A stretch of DNA of 64,000 nt, taken from Bradyrhizobium_A sp052115025 (GTDB lineage Bacteria; Pseudomonadota; Alphaproteobacteria; Rhizobiales; Xanthobacteraceae). The stretch is taken from NCBI RefSeq assembly GCF_052115025.1, contig NZ_JBFRFW010000001.1, positions 124,001-188,000 of the forward strand, written 5' to 3'. This document shows, piece by piece, positions 19,394-26,357 of the stretch. Position 1 is the stretch's first letter. Every line of letters begins with the position of its first letter. The notes below the pieces were generated by a model that was not told where the DNA came from, made no database searches, and saw only the letters and a list, made by a program, of their open reading frames with translations. Made by a program: the position numbers and the translations under genes.

Positions 19394-20236
19394 TCAGCTG
19401 GCTGTGGGGAGCCGTGCCACGGTCGCGACCGCGCCATCATCCGCCTCGCCCTTGTCCTCACCACCCCCCCTGGGCCGGGTCTCGATCACCTCGATGCCGC
19501 GCTCCTGGCACATGGCGCGGAAGCGTGGCGGAATGCCGGTATCGGTGACGAAGGTCTGGATCTGGCCGATATGGGCGATGCGCACCGGCGCGCTCCGCTC
19601 GAACTTGGTGGAATCCGATACCAGCATGACGCTGCGGGCATTGGCGATGATGGCCTGCGCCGCCTGCACCTCGCGATAGTCGAAGTCGAGCAGCGCGCCC
19701 TCCTCGTCGATCGCGGAGGCGCCGATGATGGCGTAATCGACCTTGAACTGGCCGATCAGGTCGATGGCCGCCGAGCCGATCACGGCGCCGTCCGCCCGGC
19801 GGACATTGCCGCCGGCCACGATCACTTCGATACGGGGGTGGCGATAGAGCAGCATCGCGACATTGAGGTTGTTGGTGATGACCAGCAGGTCCTCGTGAGA
19901 GACCAGCGCGCTCGCCACCTCCTCAGTGGTGGTGCCGATATTGATGAACAGCGAGCAGCCGTTGGGAATCTGGGCAGCGGCAGCAATCCCGATCGCCTTC
20001 TTCTCATCCGCTGCGACAAACCGGCGCGCCTCATAGGCGAGGTTCTCGACGCCGGACGCGATGATGGCGCCACCATGCACCCGGGTCATCGAGCGGCGGT
20101 CGCAGAGGTCGTTCAGATCCTTGCGGATCGTCTGGGCCGATACCTCGAATCGTCGCGCCAGGTCCTCGACCGTGACGCGTCCGACCGAGCGGGCGATATT
20201 GAGAATTTCCGATTGGCGATGGGTCAGTCCGGCCAC
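19394..20236 (-). CDS. glpR: DeoR-family regulator, GlpR-like
   Basis: A 280-residue DeoR repressor. The HTH (RVTVEDLARRFEVSAQTIRK, about 20-39) is followed by the DeoR hinge GGAI and a sugar-phosphate isomerase-like effector domain (IPNGCSLFINIGTTTEEVA, VIVAGGNVRR, KVDYAIIGASAIDEEG). The likely effector is glycerol 3-phosphate. I chose GTG 20236 because the protein then starts VAGLTHRQSEIL, the usual DeoR beginning; TTG 20257 and two further GTGs are possible. It lies upstream of, and codirectional with, glpD. The C-terminal tail from about 260 is Gly/Asp rich and unlike the family. Confidence 0.88.
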   Translation of the reverse strand: MAGLTHRQSEILNIARSVGRVTVEDLARRFEVSAQTIRKDLNDLCDRRSMTRVHGGAIIASGVENLAYEARRFVAADEKKAIGIAAAAQIPNGCSLFINIGTTTEEVASALVSHEDLLVITNNLNVAMLLYRHPRIEVIVAGGNVRRADGAVIGSAAIDLIGQFKVDYAIIGASAIDEEGALLDFDYREVQAAQAIIANARSVMLVSDSTKFERSAPVRIAHIGQIQTFVTDTGIPPRFRAMCQERGIEVIETRPRGGGEDKGEADDGAVATVARLPTAS

Positions 20237-20240
20237 AGCG

Positions 20241-20275
20241 ATCACCACATGACGCAAAAAGCGTCACATGGTGAT
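20241..20275. promoter_or_regulatory. 35-bp palindrome at the glpR start
   Basis: ATCACCACATGACGC (20241-20255) and GCGTCACATGGTGAT (20261-20275) are inverted with 13 of 15 positions matching around a 5-base AAAAA loop. It ends 5 bases before the chosen GTG start. It could be an operator for autoregulation or a 5'-UTR hairpin that hides the start. It is not a typical terminator: no T run follows the right arm on the minus strand. Confidence 0.55.
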
Positions 20276-20343
20276 CCATGTTCCCCAATGGGGTCAACTC
20301 GCGATTTCGGGGAAGCCGCGACCTGCCGTCCCCCGCGGCGGCC

Positions 20344-20553
20344 TCAAGCCGCCGTTGCGCCGGCGCGACCGCCCTCGCTGCGGTCCTGCTTGAACCGTGT
20401 GGCGGCACGTTCCGCCTCCCGCGCGCTGCGGAAGTAGCGGCCTTCGAGAGAATTGAAGTCGTGGGTGGCCGCGAAGAACCGGTAACCGGACTTGTCGCGG
20501 ACAACGATTCCAGCCGTTTCGGAACTCACTTCGATGATGTAGCTGTCAGACAT
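20344..20553 (-). CDS. 69-residue conserved-looking small protein
   Basis: The protein starts MSDSYIIEVSSETAGIVV after a GGAG at good spacing. It has a compact, folded-looking N-terminal 55 residues (VRDKSGYRFFAATHDFNSLE, then REAERAAT) and a disordered Gly/Ala tail. I do not recognise a named family; similar short proteins are frequent in Bradyrhizobium-type genomes. It stands alone between glpR and the ssu operon on the minus strand, with no apparent operon partner. A longer reading from 20721 is rejected, as the extra 56 residues are not protein-like. Confidence 0.65.
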   Translation of the reverse strand: MSDSYIIEVSSETAGIVVRDKSGYRFFAATHDFNSLEGRYFRSAREAERAATRFKQDRSEGGRAGATAA

Positions 20554-20759
20554 GGCACTCCCGTCGCCGGCATGACACCAGCGCTCCTGCGCACTAACAC
20601 TGAAAAGACGAAAAGGTTCAGTGCCGGCAGCGACAACAGCCCGTCGCAGCCGAGAGATGCCGCGGAGAGAACCGCGGCAGGAGACATGTCGAATCCAGGC
20701 GACGCCACCGGCTGTTTTCACGCTTCCGAATCCGGATCATGTTCCGTGCCGCCCCTCTA

Positions 20760-20782
20760 ATCGCGTTGCGCGACAACGCGAT
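20760..20782 (-). terminator. Perfect hairpin downstream of the ssu operon
   Basis: ATCGCGTTG (20760-20768) pairs fully with CAACGCGAT (20774-20782) around CGCGA. It begins 10 bases past the flavin reductase stop on the minus strand. No U tract follows, so it may stabilise the mRNA end rather than act as an intrinsic terminator. Confidence 0.4.
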
Positions 20783-20792
20783 GACGCCAACA

Positions 20793-21374
20793 TCAAGGTT
20801 TCGCGTAGGTTCCCACCGGCAGGCTGACAGCGGCGAGACGCACCGCATCCTCGTCGCGGTCGATCGCCACATATTCGCCCTGCCAGTACGTCAGCGCCGC
20901 CGTCTTGCCGGCGACCCGTACCGCCTCGACACGACCGATCACGATCGCATGGGAATGACGATGGATCACCTCTTCGATCCGGCAATCGAGCGCCGCAAGG
21001 CCATCGGCGAGCACCGGCACGCCGGTCGCCAGCGTCGACCACTGTGCGCCCTCGAAACGCGCAGCGCCCGTGGCGCCGCCCCGTCCGGTGAAGCGGTCGG
21101 CAATGTGCTGCTGGTCCGCATGCAAGATGTTGACGGCGAACGCGCCGTACTTCTCGAACAGCGGCCAGGATGACGACGAGCGGTTGATGCAGACCAGAAG
21201 GCTCGGCGGCTCCGCCGACAGCGACGTCACCGAGGTCACCGTCATGCCGGAGATGTCCTGATCGCGCCCGACCGTGATCACGCTGACGCCGCCGGCGAGC
21301 TGGCGCATGGCATTGCGGAAGCTCGCGGCGGAAACATCGAGATCGGTCTGGACGATGCGAACGAGCGAATTCAT
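20793..21374 (-). CDS. Flavin reductase family protein, likely FMN reductase for SsuD
   Basis: A 193-residue flavin-reductase-like (split-barrel, DIM6/NTAB/HpaC type) protein. Motifs are FRNAMRQLAGGVSVITV, TSVTSLSAEPPSLLVCINR and FAVNILHADQQHIADRFTG. It would reduce FMN with NAD(P)H to supply FMNH2 to the SsuD monooxygenase in the same operon. It replaces the flavodoxin-fold SsuE of E. coli: same job, different fold. Its ATG overlaps the ssuB stop (ATGA), and it is the last gene of the operon. Confidence 0.88.
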   Translation of the reverse strand: MNSLVRIVQTDLDVSAASFRNAMRQLAGGVSVITVGRDQDISGMTVTSVTSLSAEPPSLLVCINRSSSSWPLFEKYGAFAVNILHADQQHIADRFTGRGGATGAARFEGAQWSTLATGVPVLADGLAALDCRIEEVIHRHSHAIVIGRVEAVRVAGKTAALTYWQGEYVAIDRDEDAVRLAAVSLPVGTYAKP

Positions 21375-22231
21375 AGGGGCACCTGTGATGACTTGTCGTC
21401 GGCTGCATCCTGCAGCAGGTCGCGCAGAATGGTTTCCTCGAGCGCGGCGACCGCCGCCGATCCGCGGCTGCGCGGCCGCTTCAGATCAATCTGGATATCG
21501 TTGGCGATGCGCCCGTCCTCGAGCACAAGAACGCGATCGGCGACCGCGACGGCTTCGGCGACGTCGTGGGTGACGAGAATTCCGGTGAAGCTCTGATCCG
21601 ACCACACCCTCTCCAGCAGCCGTTGCATGGTGATTCGCGTCAGCGCGTCGAGGGCGCCCAGAGGTTCGTCAAACGCCAGCACGCGCGGGCGGCTGACAAG
21701 AGCCCGCGCCAGCGCAACGCGCTGCTTCTGGCCCCCCGACAGCACCGCCGGCCACTGGTCACGCTTGGCATCGAGTTCAACCTCATGCAAGGCGCGCTCG
21801 GCCTGTTGGCGTGCGTCCGGCGAGCGCCGGTCGGCGCCGAGGCCGACCTCGACATTGCCAAGCACGCGCGCCCAGGGCAGCAGCCGCGGCTCCTGGAACA
21901 TCATCCGCACCTGGGCCTTGGCGTTGTCCTGCTCGCCAAAGGTGATGCTGCCGGCATCGGCGCTGTCGAGCCCCGCGATCAGTCGCAGCAGCGTGCTCTT
22001 GCCGCAGCCGCTGCGGCCCACGATGGCGACGAACTGCCCGGCGGGAATGTGCAGGTCGATGCCGCGCAGCACCTCATGATCGCCGAACGCCTTGCGCACC
22101 CCGCGCAGCGTGATCGGCAGCCCGCGCGCGGTCGATGGCACGGCCGCGCGAGCGACCTCGGCCTCGCGCAGAAGGCCCGCGCCATCGATGGCGCGCGCTG
22201 ACGCCGGGGCAAAACGAAGCGGTTGCTGCAT
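21371..22231 (-). CDS. ssuB: Aliphatic sulfonate ABC transporter ATPase SsuB
   Basis: A 286-residue ATPase of the nitrate/sulfonate/taurine importer class. Walker A GRSGCGKST (72-80), Q-loop FQEPRLLPW, signature LSGGQKQR (164-171), Walker B VLAFDEP and switch His in LVTHDVAEA are all intact. The first 35 residues are an extra N-terminal segment not needed for the fold. ATG 22231 is chosen since GAGG lies 6 bases ahead; ATG 22237 is too close to it. It lies 8 bases after ssuC. Confidence 0.92.
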   Translation of the reverse strand: MQQPLRFAPASARAIDGAGLLREAEVARAAVPSTARGLPITLRGVRKAFGDHEVLRGIDLHIPAGQFVAIVGRSGCGKSTLLRLIAGLDSADAGSITFGEQDNAKAQVRMMFQEPRLLPWARVLGNVEVGLGADRRSPDARQQAERALHEVELDAKRDQWPAVLSGGQKQRVALARALVSRPRVLAFDEPLGALDALTRITMQRLLERVWSDQSFTGILVTHDVAEAVAVADRVLVLEDGRIANDIQIDLKRPRSRGSAAVAALEETILRDLLQDAADDKSSQVPL

Positions 22232-22239
22232 CACCATCC

Positions 22240-23022
22240 TCACTGTTTCTGGAACGCCGGATGCCATGTCAGCGTCAACCGCTCGAGCAACCGCGAAGCG
22301 CTGTCGGCGAGTTTGCCGAGCAGTGCGTAGATCAGGATGCTCAGCACCACCACGTCGATCAGCATGAATTCACGCGCCTGCATCGCCATGTAGCCGAGGC
22401 CGGACGACGCCGCGATGGTCTCGGCAACGATCAGGGTCAGCCACATGATGCCGAGCGCAAAGCGCAGGCCGACAAAGATCGAGGGCAGCGCACCGGGGAA
22501 AATGACCCGGCGGAACAGCTCACCATCGCTCATGCCGTAGCTGCGCCCCATCTCGATCAGCTGCGGATCGACGGTTTTGATACCGTGCAGGGTGTTGAGG
22601 TAGATCGGGAAGAACACACCGAGCGCCACCAGGAACAGCTTGGCGGCCTCGTCGATGCCGAACCACAGGATCACCAGTGGTATCAACGCGAGATGGGGCA
22701 CATTGCGCACCATCTGCAGCGTGGTATCGGTCAGGCGGTTGCTGAGCCGCGACAGGCCATTGGCAAGGCCGAAGGCGAAGCCAATGCCGCCGCCGATCAG
22801 GAAGCCGATCGCCGCGCGCCAGAAGCTCACCCAGATATTGCGGGCGAGCTCACCGGACAGCAGCAGTTTCCACCCCGCCAGCGCGACGTCGCTCGGCGCC
22901 GGCAGTACCCGCGTCGAGATCCAGCCCGCGACACTCGCCGCCTGCCAGATCGCGATGATCAGCAGCGGCACGATCCATTGCGTGAGGCCGTCGAGCCGCG
23001 GCAGGGAATCAATCAGACTCAT
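22240..23022 (-). CDS. ssuC: Aliphatic sulfonate ABC transporter permease SsuC
   Basis: A 260-residue inner-membrane permease with about six membrane segments. The EAA-like loop EMGRSYGMSDGELFRRVIFP (about residues 157-176) and GIMWLTLIVAETIAASSGLG are typical of SsuC/TauC. The ATG at 23022 overlaps the ssuD stop. With SsuB and the binding protein SsuA it forms a sulfonate importer used under sulfate limitation. Confidence 0.92.
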   Translation of the reverse strand: MSLIDSLPRLDGLTQWIVPLLIIAIWQAASVAGWISTRVLPAPSDVALAGWKLLLSGELARNIWVSFWRAAIGFLIGGGIGFAFGLANGLSRLSNRLTDTTLQMVRNVPHLALIPLVILWFGIDEAAKLFLVALGVFFPIYLNTLHGIKTVDPQLIEMGRSYGMSDGELFRRVIFPGALPSIFVGLRFALGIMWLTLIVAETIAASSGLGYMAMQAREFMLIDVVVLSILIYALLGKLADSASRLLERLTLTWHPAFQKQ

Positions 23023-24194
23023 GACTGCGACGCCTGCTTGTGAAGAGGCCGATGCTCGTTGGCGATGGTCTCGCCGAACGGGCCGGTGTTGACCCGCAGC
23101 GGCGTCACGTTCGCCGCGCTGTTCAGCGACAGCAGCGGGAACACCAGCTCAGCGAAGCGATACGCTTCCTCGAGGTGCGGATAGCCCGACAGGATGAAAG
23201 TATCGATGCCCAGCGCCTGATACTCCTTGATGCGCGCTGCGACCGTCTCCGGATCACCGACCAACGCCGTGCCGGCGCCGCCGCGGACGAGGCCGACACC
23301 GGCCCACAGGTTCGGGCTGATCTCGAGCTTGTCGCGCCGGCCGCCATGCAGTTGCGCCATGCGCTGCTGACCGACCGAATCCATTCGGGCGAAAATCTTC
23401 TGGGCCGACGCGATGGTGTCGTCGCTGACGTGCTGGATCAATTCGTCCGCCGCCTTCCATGCTTCCGCATTGGTCTCGCGCACGATGACGTGCAGGCGGA
23501 TGCCGAACGACACCTTGCGGCCGCGCTGCTGCGCCACCGCGTTGACATGGTTGATCTTCTCCGCCACCGCTGCCGGCGGCTCGCCCCAGGTCAGATACTT
23601 GTCGACAGTGTCGACGGCGACATCGATGCCGGCATCGGACGAACCGCCGAAATAGAGCGGCGGGCCGCCGGCCTGGTGCGGCGGAAACAGCAGCCGTCCG
23701 TCTTCGATGGAAAGGTGCTTGCCTTTGAAGTCGACGGTCTTTTCTGCCAGCAGGTCGCGGTAGACCGACAGGAATTCGCGGGTGACCTCATAGCGCTCGT
23801 CGTGCTTGAGGAAGATGCCGTCCCCCTTGTTCTCGACGGGATCGCCGCCGGTGACGACGTTGATCAGCAGCCGGCCGTCCGAGATGCGGTCGAGCGTCGC
23901 GGTCATGCGTGCGGCAACGCTCGGCGACTGCAGGCCCGGCCGCACCGCCACGAGATAGCGCAGGCGGCGGGTCAGCGGCACCAGCGCCGAGGCCACGATC
24001 CAGGAATCCTCGCAGGAGCGCCCGGTCGGCAGCAGCACGCCGTAATAGCCGAGCTCGTCGGCCGCCTGGGCGATCTGGCGCAGATAGGACAGACTGACGT
24101 GACGCCCCCCCGTGGTGGTGCCGAGATAGCGACCATCGCCGTGGGTCGGCAGGAACCAGAGGACATTGGCGGTGGGAGACGGAGCGACGGTCAT
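23019..24194 (-). CDS. ssuD: FMNH2-dependent alkanesulfonate monooxygenase SsuD
   Basis: A 391-residue luciferase-like monooxygenase that releases sulfite and an aldehyde from alkanesulfonates using FMNH2 and O2. Diagnostic segments are WFLPTHGDGRYLG, LPTGRSCEDSWIVASAL (with the conserved Cys) and RLLINVVTGGDPVE. Length is close to E. coli SsuD (381). Its stop and start overlap both neighbours by four bases (ssuA before, ssuC after), giving a tightly coupled unit with the reductase at its end. Confidence 0.95.
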   Translation of the reverse strand: MTVAPSPTANVLWFLPTHGDGRYLGTTTGGRHVSLSYLRQIAQAADELGYYGVLLPTGRSCEDSWIVASALVPLTRRLRYLVAVRPGLQSPSVAARMTATLDRISDGRLLINVVTGGDPVENKGDGIFLKHDERYEVTREFLSVYRDLLAEKTVDFKGKHLSIEDGRLLFPPHQAGGPPLYFGGSSDAGIDVAVDTVDKYLTWGEPPAAVAEKINHVNAVAQQRGRKVSFGIRLHVIVRETNAEAWKAADELIQHVSDDTIASAQKIFARMDSVGQQRMAQLHGGRRDKLEISPNLWAGVGLVRGGAGTALVGDPETVAARIKEYQALGIDTFILSGYPHLEEAYRFAELVFPLLSLNSAANVTPLRVNTGPFGETIANEHRPLHKQASQS

Positions 24195-25147
24195 GAGCCG
24201 GACTTTCGAGCGATATCGGAAACAGTGATGGGCTTGGGGATCAGCCCGAGCTGATGGAACGTGTCGGCCAGCTTCTGCTGCTCGGCCAGCACCTGGGTGT
24301 CGATCGGCTTGATGCCGTAACCCTGGCGCTTCAGCGCCACCTCGAGCACCGGCACCGGCAGGCCGACGGACGGGCTGAGCTGCTCGGCAACGGCATGGAT
24401 ATCGGACTTCGCCCAGGCATCGACCTCACGCAAACTGTCGAGCAGCGCATCGAGCACCTTCGGGTCGGTCTCGAGGAATTTCTGCGACGCCAGATAGAAC
24501 TGGGTGTTCGGCACGGTGTCAGTGCCGTCTGACAGCACACGGGCTTCGAGCGAAGCCTCCGCCGCTGCCTGGTAGGGATCCCAGATCGCCCAGGCATCGA
24601 CCGAGCCGCGCTCGAACGCGGCGCGCGCGTCCGCTGGCGCCAGGAACACCGGGGTGATGTCCGCATAGTTGACGCCGGCCTTCTCCAGCGCCTTGACCAG
24701 CAGGAAGTGGACGTTGGAGCCCTTGTTGAGCGCAACGCGCTTGCCCTTGAGGTCGGCGACGTTCTTCAGCGCGCTGGCCTTGGGCACCAGGATCGCCTCG
24801 CCCTTCGGCGCTGGCGGCTCATAGGCAACGTAGCGCAGCGGCACGCCGGCGGCCTGGGCGAACACCGGCGGCGCCTCGCCAGTGTTGCCGAAGTCGATGG
24901 CACCGACATTGATCGCCTCCAGAAGCGGCGGGCCGGACGGAAACTCGGTCCAGGTCACGCTGTAGCCGAGCGCCTTCAGCTTCGGCTCCAGCGCGCCCCT
25001 GCTCTTGAGCAGCACCAGCTTGCCGTATTTCTGAAACCCTATCCGGATCTCCTGCGACGCCGGCGCGGCAAACAACGTCGCCGGCGCCAGCGACGCCACA
25101 GCGGCGGCGGAGGCGGCCAGCAATTGCAACAGACGACGGCGTTTCAT
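24191..25147 (-). CDS. ssuA: Aliphatic sulfonate-binding protein SsuA
   Basis: A 318-residue periplasmic binding protein and first gene of the operon. The N-terminus MKRRRLLQLLAASAAAVAS resembles a twin-arginine-like signal, with cleavage near LFAAPA (about residue 28). The mature part (IRIGFQKYGKLVLLKSRGAL, NVGAIDFGNTGEAPPVFAQAAG) is typical SsuA. ATG 25147 follows GGAG; the longer frame upstream lacks a signal and is rejected. Confidence 0.93.
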   Translation of the reverse strand: MKRRRLLQLLAASAAAVASLAPATLFAAPASQEIRIGFQKYGKLVLLKSRGALEPKLKALGYSVTWTEFPSGPPLLEAINVGAIDFGNTGEAPPVFAQAAGVPLRYVAYEPPAPKGEAILVPKASALKNVADLKGKRVALNKGSNVHFLLVKALEKAGVNYADITPVFLAPADARAAFERGSVDAWAIWDPYQAAAEASLEARVLSDGTDTVPNTQFYLASQKFLETDPKVLDALLDSLREVDAWAKSDIHAVAEQLSPSVGLPVPVLEVALKRQGYGIKPIDTQVLAEQQKLADTFHQLGLIPKPITVSDIARKSGS

Positions 25148-25483
25148 GACGATCTCCAGACAAATCCCGATGAAAGATGTGAGTAATCCATCAACTTGAT
25201 CAAGTATTTGACGAAGAAAACGACACCCGTGCTGCCGACGCCACGCATGGCGCACGATTTTTCCAAACAGGGAACGGGAATTGGAAGACGATTTGCCAGC
25301 CGGCCGGCACTGCTTCGAACCGCGTCGCTGCCCGGGGGGGCTAAGCCGATCAGATTGCTAGGGAAAGCCGTCGAATCCACAACATCGCGCTGGAATTATT
25401 CTATGAAGGTCGCTATGGAAGGTTGATTATTTTAGTCGATCACTTCGTGACGATAGAATCTTCCAAGGAACGGGTTGTGCGGC
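25148..25483. promoter_or_regulatory. Divergent ssuA / Rrf2-regulator promoter region
   Basis: This 336-base spacer holds no convincing gene; a 76-codon open frame at 25196-25426 lacks a family or ribosome site. It is AT-richer than its surroundings. The perfect 12-bp palindrome ACTTGATCAAGT (25194-25205) sits 47 bases upstream of the ssuA start, a likely regulator or promoter-overlapping site. A second AT-rich block lies at 25391-25460, before the regulator gene. Confidence 0.45.
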
Positions 25484-25936
25484 ATGCTGACGGCGAAGGG
25501 AAAATACGGCTTGAAGGCTCTCGTGCATCTGGCGGCGCTCGATCCCGGTGAAACCGCCCAGGCCAGCGACATCGCCAAATGCAACAACATCCCGAAGAAA
25601 TTCCTGGACGCGATCCTCGGTGACCTGCGCAACGCCGGCGTGGTCCAGAGCAAGAAGGGCCCGGGCGGCGGCTATGCACTGGCGCGCAAGGCCGCGGCGA
25701 TCAAGGTCGGCAACGTGATCCGTGCGCTGGACGGTCCGCTGGCGCCGATCGCCTGCGCCAGCCGCACCGCCTATCAACCCTGCCGTGACTGCCGCGACGT
25801 CAAGGCATGCAGCGTGCGGCTGACCATGGCGAAAGTGCGCGACGCCATGTCGGACATTCTCGACACCATGACCATCGCCGACATGCTTGCCAGCCCGAAA
25901 TCTTCACGCGGTACCCTCAAGGCGCTGCGGGGCTGA
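25484..25936 (+). CDS. Rrf2-family regulator with four clustered cysteines
   Basis: A 150-residue Rrf2-family winged-helix regulator. The N-terminal HTH includes KGKYGLKALVHLAAL, SDIAKCNNIPKKFLDAIL, and the wing KKGPGGGYAL. The C-terminal half has Cys at about 91, 100, 103 and 109 (spacing C-x8-C-x2-C-x5-C), which could bind an Fe-S cluster as in IscR, NsrR or RirA, though the spacing differs from those. Divergence from ssuA suggests control of sulfur acquisition. ATG 25484 is chosen over an upstream TTG. Its 3' end overlaps the convergent thioesterase gene by 20 bases. Confidence 0.85.
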   Translation: MLTAKGKYGLKALVHLAALDPGETAQASDIAKCNNIPKKFLDAILGDLRNAGVVQSKKGPGGGYALARKAAAIKVGNVIRALDGPLAPIACASRTAYQPCRDCRDVKACSVRLTMAKVRDAMSDILDTMTIADMLASPKSSRGTLKALRG

Positions 25937-26357
25937 CCTCTGCCGGATCGCGCGCGATCACTTGCGGGTGGCCAGTCTCGTCGATCGCTACATAGGTGAA
26001 GTTGCCGTCAGTCACCAGGATCGTGCTGCTCTCCTTGCGTCGCGTCACCCAGGCCGCGACATGGATCGTGATCGAGGTTCGGCCGATCCGGATCATCGAA
26101 CAGTGCACCGAGACCACGTCGCCGACATAAACCGGCTTGCGGAAGGTCATGGCGTCGATCGACACCGTGACCGTGCGCTGCCTGGCGATCTTCGACGCCA
26201 TGATGCCACCGGCGACATCCATCTGGCTGAGCAGCCAGCCGCCGAAGATGTCGCCGTTCTGGTTGGTGTCCGCCGGCATCGCCAGCGTGCGGATGCAGAG
26301 CTCGCCGCCCGGCGCCGCTGGCGGCGGGGCAGCATGGGCGGAAGAGGTGTCACTCAT
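25917..26357 (-). CDS. Acyl-CoA thioesterase, YciA-like hotdog fold
   Basis: A 146-residue single-hotdog thioesterase that hydrolyses acyl-CoA to acid and CoA. The motif NQNGDIFGGWLLSQMD (about residues 33-48) carries the catalytic Asp region of YciA-type enzymes; MTFRKPVYVGDVV follows. Residues 1-20 are Ala/Pro-rich and probably flexible. The ATG overlaps the stop of the fadJ-like gene (ATGA), making it the last gene of the beta-oxidation operon, where it may relieve CoA sequestration. Confidence 0.88.
   Translation of the reverse strand: MSDTSSAHAAPPPAAPGGELCIRTLAMPADTNQNGDIFGGWLLSQMDVAGGIMASKIARQRTVTVSIDAMTFRKPVYVGDVVSVHCSMIRIGRTSITIHVAAWVTRRKESSTILVTDGNFTYVAIDETGHPQVIARDPAEVSPAAP

Noticed and set aside
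25196..25426. 76-codon frame in the ssuA-Rrf2 spacer
   Set aside because: No convincing ribosome site, no family resemblance, and it covers the likely promoter and palindrome.
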